In this document: positions 1 to 9,162 of the stretch, in pieces
Layout: each line of letters starts with the position of its first letter
Position numbering within the stretch: position 1 is the first letter of the stretch
From: Zasmidium citrigriseum
Lineage: Eukaryota > Ascomycota > Dothideomycetes > Mycosphaerellales > Mycosphaerellaceae
Direction of reading: 5' to 3'
DNA: 64,000 nt
Assembly (NCBI GenBank): GCA_002786025.1
Contig: NHNW01000005.1
Span: 248,001-312,000, forward strand
Made by a program: the position numbers and the translations under genes
Notes under the pieces: model-generated
The model's database searches: none
What the model saw: only the letters and a program-made list of their open reading frames with translations
Told to the model about the DNA's origin: nothing

Positions 1-527
1 AATATGCTTCGCTGTCTAGTCAGCAGGTTGTACAGCGCATGTTTCTTGTCAGGCTGAATGTCGTAGTGCGGTCTAGACAGCTTCGCTTGGATGCATCAAG
101 CAATGTTTGGCATTGGCTTGTGCCGTTTGAATGCACCCACCAAGATGGCTGCAACATTGTTCTCATCTTGATCGATCACATGCTGTGTTACACAGCCTGA
201 TTGGAGCCGGCTCATTTCCTTCCCCACAGCTCACTCACATCAATTGAGTATGTGGGTTTAATTCACACGGGAGTGGTGCAATGCAAACGTTTTTCACTTT
301 TCCAACATAATGTTCCAGGCATTTGTCCGGGAAGCATGCATCAGAAGTGCTTACTGAATGCAAGCGAGGTTTCAGCCTAATTGCAACAACGATACATGAT
401 CCTGTCGTGCAACAAGATGGTCCAAGCCATAAAAAGTCCTTGAGTACCCTTGACAAACCTCTACTACATCGCAAGACCTTCCATACTTTGCATCTAACCA
501 CACAACTCCAACACCACAATCTCCAAA
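1..527. other. left flank and upstream region, no gene seen
   Basis: No convincing coding region was found. Open frames here are short and of low complexity. The right part is presumably the promoter and 5' leader of the esterase that starts at 528, with a pyrimidine- and CA-rich leader directly before the ATG. Confidence 0.5.
428..436 (+). promoter_or_regulatory. TATA-like box for the acetylxylan esterase gene
   Basis: The sequence CATAAAAAG lies about 90 nt upstream of the ATG at 528, a normal TATA-to-ATG distance for a fungal gene with a short leader. Assignment is by position and composition only. Confidence 0.4.
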
Positions 528-1374
528 ATGCATCTCCCGCTCTCCCTCCTCTCCCTCCTCCTCCCCCTAACAATCGCCAGCCCCCTCCACTCCCGCCAAT
601 CCTGCCCCCCAATCCACATCTTCGGCGCCCGCGAAACCACCGCCCCAGCAGGCTACGGCTCCTCGTCCACCTTCGTCAACGCAATCCTAAACGCCTATCC
701 CGGCTCCACCGCCGAAGCCATAACCTACCCAGCGGCAGGCGGCGACAGCTACGGTTCTTCCGTCCAGCAAGGGACGAAGAATATCGCGAATCAGATCAAT
801 GCGTTTAATCAGAAGTGTCCGGGGGCGAAGTTGGTTGTTGTTGGGTATAGTCAGGTAAGTAAGGCTGATGTAGTGTATGGGGAGGGGAGGGCTAATGATG
901 GTGTGGATTAGGGTGCCCAAATCGGCGACAATGCACTCTGCGGAGGTGGCGATCCGAATCAGGGGATCACGTATACGAATTCTTTGATTTCGAGTTCGGC
1001 GAGTGCGGCGATTAAGGCTGTGATTTGGGCGGGAAATCCGAGGAATTCGCCTGCGGAGGGGACGTTTCATGTTGGGAGTTGTACGGCTGGCGGTGTAAGT
1101 ACATTTACCTCCTGATGTTGTTGGTGTGGTTGCTGATGTGGATGATGTAGTTTGATCCGAGGCCGAATGGCTTTACTTGCTCGGCGTATGCGTCGAAGAT
1201 AAGATCGTATTGTGATGCCTCTGGTGAGTTGGTACTCTATCGCTGAAGATGGAGATGGACTGACGATCAAAAGATCCGTACTGTTGCAATGGGAACAATG
1301 CCGCCACGCATCAAGGCTATGGGAACGAGTATGGATCGAACGCTTTGGCTTTCGTAAAGAGCAAGCTTGGATAG
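528..1374 (+). CDS. acetylxylan esterase, carbohydrate esterase family 5 (cutinase superfamily), secreted
   Basis: Four exons (528-854, 912-1094, 1151-1223, 1274-1374) join in phase to 227 residues. A hydrophobic signal peptide (about residues 1-18) is followed by a family-5 esterase core. The nucleophile is the Ser of GYSQG, whose codons are split by the first intron. The acid is the Asp in DASDPYCC and the base the His in THQGYG, so the triad is complete. The paired cysteines of CE5 enzymes are present. From memory the protein resembles Penicillium-type acetylxylan esterase II (CPPIHIFGARETT start, ALAFVKSKLG end) more than true cutinases. Expected role: removal of acetyl groups from xylan outside the cell. 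A cutinase is the alternative, but the C-terminal signature favours the xylan esterase. The first ATG was chosen because it opens the signal peptide. Confidence 0.88.
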
Positions 1375-1523
1375 ATGCCAGAAGGCTGCTCGTGTAGTTG
1401 CTTTGGCTTCAACAGTCTGCGTCGGAGAGATCAAGAAATGTCGCGAAAGAAATGTTGCTGTTGGTATGCTAAAGAAGATGTTATCACACTCGTACATATC
1501 GCTCATACCCCGTTTCCAAAACC

Positions 1524-3038
1524 TCACATCGGCCTCGTATGCCTCCACAACCAAACCCCACCCGAAATCGACACCGTCAACGTACTAACCAGAATCAAGC
1601 CCGCATTCATCAAAAAGCCTGCCTCGAAGAATCCCAGACTACCTCCTGGATGTCTCTTCATCTCAACAAGCGGCTTCACAGCCTCCGCCAACATTTTCTG
1701 TGCCGTGTAAGTAGTCGAACTGGCGAGTGCGTCCGACAGCTCTGCTGAACTTTTCGTTGGGTTGATGAAAGCCGGTCTCGGGATCGTGAAGAGATTCAGG
1801 GGATATCGTTCAGCCCTGTCGACTGGGTGGCCGAGCGGGAAGGCTGGACCGATGAGGAGTTCTCGAGGGATATGGTTGATGAAGGAAACGTTTGCGTTGA
1901 TGAACTGCGAGAGGTATTTTCCAGCTGCTGGTGTGCCGAAATGGTAGGCCGCGAGACAGGGTTTGCTTGATCGGCTGTCGATAAAGTCGATGCCGTCGTC
2001 TAGACTGCTGATGGCGTGAACGGCCAGGATTGGGGCTGTGAGTCTTTGGCTCAGGATGGCGTCTCGAGAGGTTATGTCCACGACTGCAAATTTGGGTTCC
2101 TGAATGATCGTTCGGAGGTTGGGGTCACGCTTCTTCAGGGCGTTGAGGTTTTCGGCGACGGTATTGGAGGATGTTGTTTTTCCCTTGGTGTGGCCGTTCA
2201 TATCCACGCCGCTTCCGAATTTGACGCATTCGCTGACGACGGCTTGTAGAAAGTCTTTCTTGCGGAATTCGTTGACCAGTACAACGTCTGGAGCGTACGG
2301 ACTTCGGCCCCCAAAGATGAATCTCGCAGCTACGAGTTCTCTCGCGGCGATGTTGACGTCCGCTGTTCGATCTACTATCGCTACTACTGATGATTCCGAG
2401 AAGTGCGTCAATTGGTTGATCCTGGGCTGCTCTTGAACGCCATTCTCAAGGACGCACACTGCGTTACTGAGCAATTGCTCGTCTTTGACGGGCGCTGAAG
2501 CCACAGCGAAGACGTCTGCATCCAGGGCCTCTGTGAGGAGTTGTCTGAGAAGCTTTGGTAACGCTCGAAGATTGTTCTCCAGCTGTCGAACATGTTAGTC
2601 TTCCAAGTTTGCATACCTGAGAGTGTCGGTGAGACTCACGAAAACAATGGCGCAACTCCCACTCGCAAACGCCGCAGCCAGAGGAACAACCACCGAATAA
2701 AGCAGCGTATGGTGAGCTGGCTCAATATACACAATCCCAGCTGGCATTCTTCTCTCCGACGCATCTCTGCCATTGGCGATCAGATACTCCTTCTCAAGGG
2801 CCTCCTTCGGTTTCAGTAGAGCGTAGTATCTCTTGATCGCCGTCAATGCGAGACTGTACTCGACAGCGACCTCAGCTCGATTATGGCCGTAGTCTGTAGA
2901 TATCGCTTCCTTAATGTCGTTGACGTGATCAACAAGGGCTTTGCAAAGGCGTTCCAGCTGTTCTTGTCTGTGGTAGATGGTGTGCATGCGGCCGTCGATG
3001 GCGGCGGCTTGGAGTCTGGGGAATTCTGAGGGTGCCAT
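1524..3038 (-). CDS. aldehyde-dehydrogenase-like protein lacking catalytic residues, C-terminal membrane anchor
   Basis: Two exons (3038-2640 and 2582-1524; intron 2583-2639 with GTGAGT donor) give 485 residues. The fold is that of class-3/fatty aldehyde dehydrogenases: an N-terminal helical segment, a Rossmann region, the APDVVLV stretch after the usual nucleophile, and a C-terminal hydrophobic helix (about 455-480) like the membrane anchor of fatty aldehyde dehydrogenases. The nucleophile loop, normally GQTCIAPD, reads GRSPYAPD, with Pro at about residue 228 in place of Cys. The ELGGK segment holding the general base reads HFSESS. Both residues needed for dehydrogenation are therefore absent and the protein is probably not an active dehydrogenase. 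It is divergent from the small gene at 3431 and close to fumarylacetoacetase and a cupin. A non-catalytic or altered function is an inference. Confidence 0.8.
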
Positions 3039-3430
3039 GGTTGCTGATCGAGACTCTAGTGCTCTTGGTCAGAGGTTGTGATAGTTGTATAAGGCCGTTC
3101 AAATGCTAGAACATCAACTCGATGTTCTTCAAGGAAGTGGCAAGGACCAGCATTCAAGACATGAAGTTGGCCGGAGAACAGTCTCGCGAGCGAGACCGAG
3201 CTCTCACACAAGTATACCTTGCTCCATTTTCCGATGTGGGCAATGAATGCGAATCCTCTGAGGAGGCCAGATCCCTCAGGAGTCGTCCCCGGGGAGGAGC
3301 TTCGGATCCAAGTGGGCAGTCGCCGGAAGCATGTGGGTGGTTGTCACCGTCTGACCTCACCTCACTCAAACACAACAGTCAAGACTTACACTGAAGCGAT
3401 CTTGCGACAACGACCGCACCAACACCAACA
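3039..3430. promoter_or_regulatory. divergent intergenic region between ALDH-like gene and small unknown gene
   Basis: This 392-nt region separates two genes read away from each other, so it should hold both promoters. No clear TATA box and no copy of the palindrome found at 5270-5284 were seen. A GTCCCCGGGGAGG-type GC-rich patch lies near 3285-3300. No coding potential was seen. Confidence 0.45.
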
Positions 3431-3861
3431 ATGTCCGTAACAACAACCGACAACGCCCACGTCACCTCTCTCCGCCACGCCCTCGCAGACTACGACCTGC
3501 ACCACAGCCAACCCACCTCCCCCTCACCAGCACCCTCGCCAAACTCCCTCCAAACCCCATCCCCAGCGACGAACCCACCAGACTGGGAAACACAATGGCG
3601 AAGAGTCCCGGATTATAGACCTGTGGATCCGAGTTTGATTCTGGGAGATCGGAATCATGTGAATAATGAGATTGAGAGGAATTTTATTAGGGTTATGTTT
3701 GGGGGTGTTTGGTTGCAGGCGGTAAGTTTGAGATTTTTAATTGTTAGTGGGCGAAGGGGAGGGAGTGCTGATGCGTGTAGGCTGCGAGTTGGGTCTGTAG
3801 GAAGACGATTGGGAGGTGGAATGATGGGATTTTTAGGATTAGAGTTGGTGGGGAATGGTAG
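3431..3861 (+). CDS. small unknown protein, 123 residues
   Basis: Exon 1 (3431-3721) and exon 2 (3781-3861) join across a 59-nt intron with GTAAGT donor, a GCTGATG branch-like site and a TAG acceptor, giving 123 residues. The N-terminal third is rich in Pro, Ser and Thr and probably disordered. The C-terminal half is better ordered: WETQWRRVPDY, an acidic/basic helix, then WLQAAASWVCRK running over the splice junction and a short tail ending GGEW. No signal peptide or known domain was recognised. The intron is supported because the frame continues for 27 codons beyond it with ordered-looking sequence. Without splicing a different and less plausible tail results. It ends 46 nt from the convergent fumarylacetoacetase gene. 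I do not recognise the family. Confidence 0.55.
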
Positions 3862-3907
3862 AGATGATTCTTGATGCAAGTATAGTGAGGGACAGGCGAC
3901 GGATATG

Positions 3908-5137
3908 TCAGAGTTCTCTCGCAGGCAGTAGTGTAGCGACACATTCTCCAAATCCTACTCCTTCGCCGCAGTAGCCTGACAATGTGACTGTTTCACCGTC
4001 TTCGAGATAGCCTCTTGGTGGGGTGGCGTTCGCTTTCATGAATTCCAGAAGACAGCCATGTTCAGTGTCGCCTTCGCCGCTGACTGTCCCTGTTGCGAGA
4101 AGATCTCCTGTGCGAAGACCGCAGCCGCCAATTGCTTGGTGGGCGATGCATTGGGAGAGAGTCCAGTACATCCAGGAGCTGTTGCTTTTGCACAGGGTTT
4201 GAGGGGTGGTGCCGTTCTTTCCTGAGGTCACGTCGACTTGCAAGGTTATGTTGAGGGCACTGTTCCCGGATTGCTTGAGATACGGCGCATCCTGCTGGAC
4301 TCTAGCTGGTGAAGAGACTCGGAAAGCCTCCAGAGCATCTGTCGTGATGACCCAAGGCGACATTGTCGTCCCAGCATTCTTGCCATTAAGTGGGCCCAGA
4401 GGAATCATTTCCAAAGCCTGGATATCTCGTGCACTCCAGTCGTTGATCAAGACATACCCAAAAATGTGCTCTTCTGCATTCTCAGCCAGTATCCGTTCAT
4501 TTCTGGGCAAAGGCTTGCCAATAATGCAGCCAAGTTCCAGTTCATAATCCATTCTCTCACATGCTCCAAATACCACTTCACTCTCCATCGGCTTTCCTTT
4601 CCAGTGTTGGCCCAGTGGACGCTGGACTGGAGTGCCAGAGACATCGATGCTGGAGCATCTGCCGGCGTACCCAATTGGCATGTTGAAGAAGGCTGGAGGT
4701 GTAGAGCGCTTTCCAGTCATTGCTTCTGCTGCATTTTGGACGTGGTGGTGAGAGCAAGAGAAGTCGGTGAAGTCGCCTACTTCGATAGGCAGATGCATGG
4801 TGACCTCCGAAATGTGTTTGACTGCATCTTCGGGCAATGTCTTAAGCGATTCATCTTTCCGAATCCAATCCTGGATGCTTTTGCGGACAGTGGATAGTGT
4901 TGCTTTGGGCAGGGCAGCGAATGCATTCAGGCTGGGTTGACGAAGCGCACTTTCGAGGGTGTCATCGCCATGGCCGAAGATCTCGGTCACTCTGCTTAAG
5001 AAGATGACGGTGTCCTGATATCTCGTGACGCAGGATGGTCGAGGACTGTATTTGCTGGAGGCGATTCCAAAAGGAATGTTCTCAATCCCGAAGTGATGGC
5101 TATAGCCAGAGAGAGGCGTTGTTGTCGTCATTTTCAT
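3908..5137 (-). CDS. fumarylacetoacetase
   Basis: An uninterrupted frame of 409 residues covers a full-length fumarylacetoacetate hydrolase. The enzyme cleaves 4-fumarylacetoacetate to fumarate and acetoacetate, the last step of tyrosine/phenylalanine breakdown through homogentisate. The N-terminal SH3-like domain spans about residues 10-120. The catalytic domain carries DFTDFSCSHHH, holding the first metal ligand and the catalytic His, the acidic DYELELG pair, and LINDWSARDIQ with a further metal Asp. These match the active site of the mammalian enzyme. Two in-frame ATGs lie two codons apart (5137 and 5131), and I used the outer one. It is divergent from the cupin gene with 258 nt between them. 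The usual fungal neighbours, homogentisate dioxygenase and maleylacetoacetate isomerase, are not in the window, so this may be a second copy serving another aromatic or diketone substrate. Confidence 0.92.
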   Translation of the reverse strand: MKMTTTTPLSGYSHHFGIENIPFGIASSKYSPRPSCVTRYQDTVIFLSRVTEIFGHGDDTLESALRQPSLNAFAALPKATLSTVRKSIQDWIRKDESLKTLPEDAVKHISEVTMHLPIEVGDFTDFSCSHHHVQNAAEAMTGKRSTPPAFFNMPIGYAGRCSSIDVSGTPVQRPLGQHWKGKPMESEVVFGACERMDYELELGCIIGKPLPRNERILAENAEEHIFGYVLINDWSARDIQALEMIPLGPLNGKNAGTTMSPWVITTDALEAFRVSSPARVQQDAPYLKQSGNSALNITLQVDVTSGKNGTTPQTLCKSNSSWMYWTLSQCIAHQAIGGCGLRTGDLLATGTVSGEGDTEHGCLLEFMKANATPPRGYLEDGETVTLSGYCGEGVGFGECVATLLPAREL

Positions 5138-5244
5138 TCAGTATGATTGTTGTCGTGCGTAAATTCTCAAGTCATTGCTCGTGGCTTGTACTTATTCCAG
5201 CTATACGCTGTACCTGCATGGTTCCTGGATGTCGCAAGAATGTC

Positions 5245-5263
5245 GTCCACATCATCCGTGGAC
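5245..5263. promoter_or_regulatory. inverted repeat GTCCAC-N7-GTGGAC
   Basis: Perfect 6-bp arms are separated by 7 nt. The spacer contains a half-site ATCCG (5254-5258) that is shared with the neighbouring palindrome. It is a possible regulator-binding site. Function is inferred from position only. Confidence 0.4.
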
Positions 5264-5269
5264 CCGCCC

Positions 5270-5284
5270 ATCCGAAAGGCGGAT
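5270..5284. promoter_or_regulatory. palindrome ATCCG-N5-CGGAT, candidate Zn2Cys6 operator
   Basis: Perfect 5-bp arms with inward CCG/CGG triplets are separated by 5 nt, the form recognised by dimeric Zn2Cys6 regulators. It lies 44 nt upstream of the cupin TATA box and about 130 nt from the fumarylacetoacetase ATG. A regulator with a Zn2Cys6 finger is encoded at 6463. Confidence 0.5.
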
Positions 5285-5328
5285 AGTCAAATGCCGAAGC
5301 CGCATCTGTCTGGATGGCGACGACCAAA

Positions 5329-5335
5329 TATAAGG
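5329..5335 (+). promoter_or_regulatory. TATA box of the cupin gene
   Basis: TATAAGG lies 61-67 nt before the cupin ATG at 5396. Confidence 0.5.
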
Positions 5336-5395
5336 CAAGAGAGTCAAGTAGAGTAGTAGCGTAAGACAAAATCACTCACCTTTACATCAATCAAA

Positions 5396-5947
5396 ATGGC
5401 TATCCCAAACCACATGTCCGCTCCCACCAGACTCATCACCACCCACAATAGCGAAGGCAAAGCAATCATCTCAGACGCCATCCCAGAACAGCCCAAAGCA
5501 TCAGAAGTCGAAGATGGAAAAGCCCTCTTCTTCCTCTCATACTGCACCGAGGAGTTCCCAGTCGACATGAACAACGACAAAGACCTGGCGGCATACCAGA
5601 AGTACAGCGCCTCAGCGCCAGGTCTCGTCGTGAGCGGCGGCACAGTTCTTCGACACGTCGATATTGCTCCAGGCTTGACCTCGCCCATGCATCGCACCGT
5701 CTCGCTGGACTATGGTATTGTCATTGAGGGCGATATTGAGTTGATGCTGGATAGCGGCGAGACGCGGCGGATGGGACCGGGAGATATCGCCATCCAGAGG
5801 GGCACGATGCACGCGTGGAGGAATATCAGCGATAGCAAGTGGGCGAGGATGTTGTATGTGCTGCAGCCAAGCAAGCCATTGAAGGTGGGAGACAAGACGT
5901 TGGGTGAAGATTATGCGGACATGAAGGGAGTCAGAGCGTCGTCGTGA
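5396..5947 (+). CDS. cupin-domain protein
   Basis: A single exon encodes 183 residues with one beta-barrel cupin domain. The second cupin motif is clear: GDIAIQRGTMHAWRN carries the G-x5-x-G-x2-H-x3-N pattern. The first motif is altered: MHRTVSLDY has one His but not the usual second His. A metal site, if present, is therefore non-standard. No signal peptide was seen, so the protein is probably cytosolic. Small cupins of this type occur beside aromatic-degradation and polyketide genes as isomerases, decarboxylases or of unknown role. Divergence from fumarylacetoacetase, with palindromes between, argues for a shared pathway. The exact reaction cannot be read from the sequence. Confidence 0.85.
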   Translation: MAIPNHMSAPTRLITTHNSEGKAIISDAIPEQPKASEVEDGKALFFLSYCTEEFPVDMNNDKDLAAYQKYSASAPGLVVSGGTVLRHVDIAPGLTSPMHRTVSLDYGIVIEGDIELMLDSGETRRMGPGDIAIQRGTMHAWRNISDSKWARMLYVLQPSKPLKVGDKTLGEDYADMKGVRASS

Positions 5948-6462
5948 GAAGCGCGTTGTTTTGACCTCGGGTTCGGGATCGGCTTCGGGTGCTGCCGCTG
6001 GCGGGAAGTGAATCGATCTTGCCTGCCGCCAACATCATGATCCTGTCCAACGACTCCAACCTCACTTCCATATCACAAATCACTTCCAAATCTTCTTCAT
6101 GTCTCACATAATGTTGTCAATCTCCTATACCGATTTCTCTGCCGAGCCGGCAGATGTATACCGCCAAGAGGATCGGTTTAGCTCGGTTTCGCGCCACGGT
6201 GCGGAGGTGAGTGGGGTTCCAGTCTCGCCTCTTCGACGTTGTTCAGACACGTTGCCGTGAAGAGCCCCCATATCTCATGATCCATCATACGTGACGCGCA
6301 GGATACCACCAGTGTAAGGCTGTCACGAAAGAGAGCAGAGACGCGCTCAGACAGCCAGCTTTTCGCTCCCCCAAACCAGCTCCGGGATGCCCATGTCTCC
6401 CGACCAGCCAATCGAACTCGCCCACCCCTTCCATCGCCACCATCCGAGATCAGATCGTACGG
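5948..6462. other. intergenic region, cupin 3' end and regulator promoter
   Basis: The 515-nt region between two genes on the same strand shows no coding potential. CGG-type triplets occur near 6140-6200 but no perfect palindrome was found. Confidence 0.4.
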
Positions 6463-9072
6463 ATGCAGGCCGAGCAGCAAGACCAGCCTCAGTCTCCTGC
6501 CACTGGGACCCGTCACCAATGTTACCTATGCTCCCGCAGCTATGAAAGGCAGGACCATCTCAGCCGCCATCTCAAGTCCCACGACAACGAGCGAGCGTAC
6601 CGGTGCACGGACTGTGGCAAGGGCTTCAATCGAGCAGACTTGCTCAATCGGCATCGGGCTGCTCATGCCAAGTCTATTGCTGGTGAAGGCTTTAGGAAAC
6701 GGACTCCACGAGCTTGCGAGGCCTGCATCAAGGCAAAGACGAAATGCGACAATGACCGGCCGTGTAATCGATGCAAGACCAGAGAGATCCCTTGCCAGGA
6801 GACTGAGGGCCGAAGCGAGGCTCGAGATGATTCAAGTTCGGCCCAGGCCCAGACGACGACAGTCAACAGCACGCAGCTCGCTACGCCGGCATCTCTTCCT
6901 CGCCAGTCAGAAGATTCCAACTTCTCTTCAAACAGCCTCTCGACAGGACTGACGCCGTTCCAAATCGATCCCGATCCCTTCGGCAGCGAGATCACAATGG
7001 CGGACTTTACGTATCCAGACTTTTTCGAACAGATCATGATGTCCGACATGACAAGCACCGCGCCTCAAGATCAAGTCATGATGCCATTGGATGTATCCGC
7101 CTTTACTCAAGATGTCAATCTGGATGCTCTGGACTTTGACTTCAGCTTCCTTGCCAGTGGCTTGACAAGACCCTCATCACCTCAAGGAGTGCGAGAAGCC
7201 CACGACACATCGACTGGTGCCAATGCATCGCATTCTGATGCCCATCTGCGCTCTGAGACATTCAAGAAGTCTCCCTGGTCGTGGCATCACTGGGTACCAG
7301 AACGCAATCATACAGCATTCACCGGCCAAGAGGAAATCAACGTACAAGAAGATAGAGTCAACGCTACAGATCAGCATGTAAGCCCAAGCCTCAAGCCGTC
7401 GGTACACTGTGAGCTAGAACACGAAGCGCGAGACCGCATGATTCGAGTGGTCACACAGACTGCATCTTCGAGACTAGCCATGCCCTCCTTCCCATCACTC
7501 GAACTGCTGGAGGACCTGATCGACATTTTCATGCTGCAAGATTCCCACTCGATCGACTCATTTGTTCATCTTCCAACATTCAACAGCCGACAGAGTTTGA
7601 CTGAGCTCTTGCTAGCTATGGTGGCCTACGGATCCAGATACATTGCCCTAACGCCGGTCTGGAAGATGGGTCTTGTGATCCAAGAAGTGGTACGACTCGC
7701 TGTCTCGGAGGTCTTCGAGTCTGACAACAGCTCGACGAGACGTTTACAACCCTTGCAGGCCTACCTTTTATGGGTTGGTGTCGGTGTGTGGAGCGGCTTC
7801 CGACGTAAGACAGAGATTGCATGTTCCTTCTTGCAACCTGCTGTCACAATGTTGACCTGGTCTAACTCGCTAAGCAAATTCCGCTACCAGGACTTTGTGC
7901 CCCTTGCTGACGATGCGGACGACATCCTCCATGAGAAGTGGAGATCTTGGCTCGAGCAAGAAGGGCGTAAGCGTGTGGTATGTCGGACGTTTCTCCACGA
8001 CTCCCAAGTGGCTATAGCACACATGCAGAACCCAATTCTTGCGCCCGCTCAGATGATGCTGCCACTGCCAGCGTCGTCGGATCTCTGGCTAGCCCCCAAT
8101 GCACACATCTGGAGGAATCTTTACATTTCCAAGCGACCTCCGTCGCAATGCGCCTTGCCGTCAATGTTGGACGTCTTCGGAAACTTGAACGTGCTAGATG
8201 GACTGACACAAGTCATCGATCAACCTCTTTGCATACTTGTCGCCTGCCATGCGATGGCGTACGAAGTCTGGCAATTCCGGCAACAAGCTCACCTACTCTC
8301 GAACTGGAGGGACCAAGGACGCAAAGACCGATGGTTGACACACTTGAACCGGCAGAGAGATATGTTTGACAATTTGACAACCATGAGTGCCTACTGCGAA
8401 GTGCAGGATCACCTGCCACCTGAGATATTATTCACTGTCGAATTTCTCATCATGGCTCTCCATGGCTCTCTCGAAGATATCCAGATCTTTTCTGGGAAGC
8501 ATGGAGAGGAAGAGGCTCGCAAAGTGTACCCACGCATTCGAGACTGGGCACATGACGCTGAAGCCAGGACTTGCGTGTGGCATGCTGGACAAGTCTTACG
8601 TATTGCGCGGACATTTGAGAAGACAAAGTTGAGAGACTTCTATGCTGTTGCGGTTTATCAAGCTGTGCTCACTCTATGGGTCTATGGAATGGTTACCTCC
8701 AATGCGGTCCGCAAGAGCGGCGACAAGACGCCCACTCAGAATGGTCGCTTCCCAACCACCGCAACCCAATCTGATCCCTTGACCCAAGGCTATCGTGTCT
8801 TCTTGGATGATACTGACGAGAAAGCTGCGAAGTCATTCAAGCTCCTTGGGCAAGGTACTCCAGGCTTGAAGAATTCGGTCCCCGGCTTTGATCTGGTGCA
8901 GAATTTGGCAGAATCGCCGACTTTCTGCTCACTGCACAATTCGCGAGGTCTGATGCACACTGCTGAAGACATCCTGAAGTCGAACTTTCCGGAAAGCCGG
9001 AATGGCCTGCCGCCGCTCGTGGAAAACTTGACGAACCTCATGGGCGAACTTGGCAAGCTCTCCGGAAAGTGA
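6463..9072 (+). CDS. transcription factor with two C2H2 fingers plus a Zn2Cys6 cluster and fungal-specific TF domain
   Basis: One uninterrupted frame gives 869 residues. Two C2H2 zinc fingers (about residues 20-41 and 48-69) are followed by a basic linker and a Zn2Cys6 binuclear cluster (about 85-112) with the CEACIKAKTKC spacing. An acidic and Ser/Thr-rich stretch (about 120-300) follows, then a fungal-specific transcription factor domain (about 320-700). Such triple-finger proteins are a known fungal class and are nuclear. It lies next to the fumarylacetoacetase-cupin pair on the cupin strand, so it is a candidate pathway regulator, and the CCG/CGG palindrome at 5270 would suit its Zn2Cys6 finger. 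That link is inference. Confidence 0.9.
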   Translation: MQAEQQDQPQSPATGTRHQCYLCSRSYERQDHLSRHLKSHDNERAYRCTDCGKGFNRADLLNRHRAAHAKSIAGEGFRKRTPRACEACIKAKTKCDNDRPCNRCKTREIPCQETEGRSEARDDSSSAQAQTTTVNSTQLATPASLPRQSEDSNFSSNSLSTGLTPFQIDPDPFGSEITMADFTYPDFFEQIMMSDMTSTAPQDQVMMPLDVSAFTQDVNLDALDFDFSFLASGLTRPSSPQGVREAHDTSTGANASHSDAHLRSETFKKSPWSWHHWVPERNHTAFTGQEEINVQEDRVNATDQHVSPSLKPSVHCELEHEARDRMIRVVTQTASSRLAMPSFPSLELLEDLIDIFMLQDSHSIDSFVHLPTFNSRQSLTELLLAMVAYGSRYIALTPVWKMGLVIQEVVRLAVSEVFESDNSSTRRLQPLQAYLLWVGVGVWSGFRRKTEIACSFLQPAVTMLTWSNSLSKFRYQDFVPLADDADDILHEKWRSWLEQEGRKRVVCRTFLHDSQVAIAHMQNPILAPAQMMLPLPASSDLWLAPNAHIWRNLYISKRPPSQCALPSMLDVFGNLNVLDGLTQVIDQPLCILVACHAMAYEVWQFRQQAHLLSNWRDQGRKDRWLTHLNRQRDMFDNLTTMSAYCEVQDHLPPEILFTVEFLIMALHGSLEDIQIFSGKHGEEEARKVYPRIRDWAHDAEARTCVWHAGQVLRIARTFEKTKLRDFYAVAVYQAVLTLWVYGMVTSNAVRKSGDKTPTQNGRFPTTATQSDPLTQGYRVFLDDTDEKAAKSFKLLGQGTPGLKNSVPGFDLVQNLAESPTFCSLHNSRGLMHTAEDILKSNFPESRNGLPPLVENLTNLMGELGKLSGK

Positions 9073-9162
9073 TTGCCAATGCGTTTGTCCTTCGTGTCGC
9101 ACCTGCGATTTTCAAGCTTCGCCGTACTTCTTGCGGCTTCCAAGCAGGTTTCGTCTCCAGCA

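Larger units (their letters stand above)
5138..5395. promoter_or_regulatory. shared divergent promoter of fumarylacetoacetase and cupin
   Basis: This 258-nt region lies between two start codons pointing away from each other. It contains two perfect inverted repeats (5245-5263 and 5270-5284), three ATCCG/CGGAT half-sites, and a TATA box for the cupin gene. The arrangement suggests joint control of both genes by one factor. Confidence 0.6.

Noticed and set aside
323..808. Plus-strand frame of 161 codons over the esterase 5' end
   Set aside because: It is a shifted frame of the esterase exon, with a Pro/Arg-rich low-complexity translation. The esterase frame has signal peptide and catalytic motifs.
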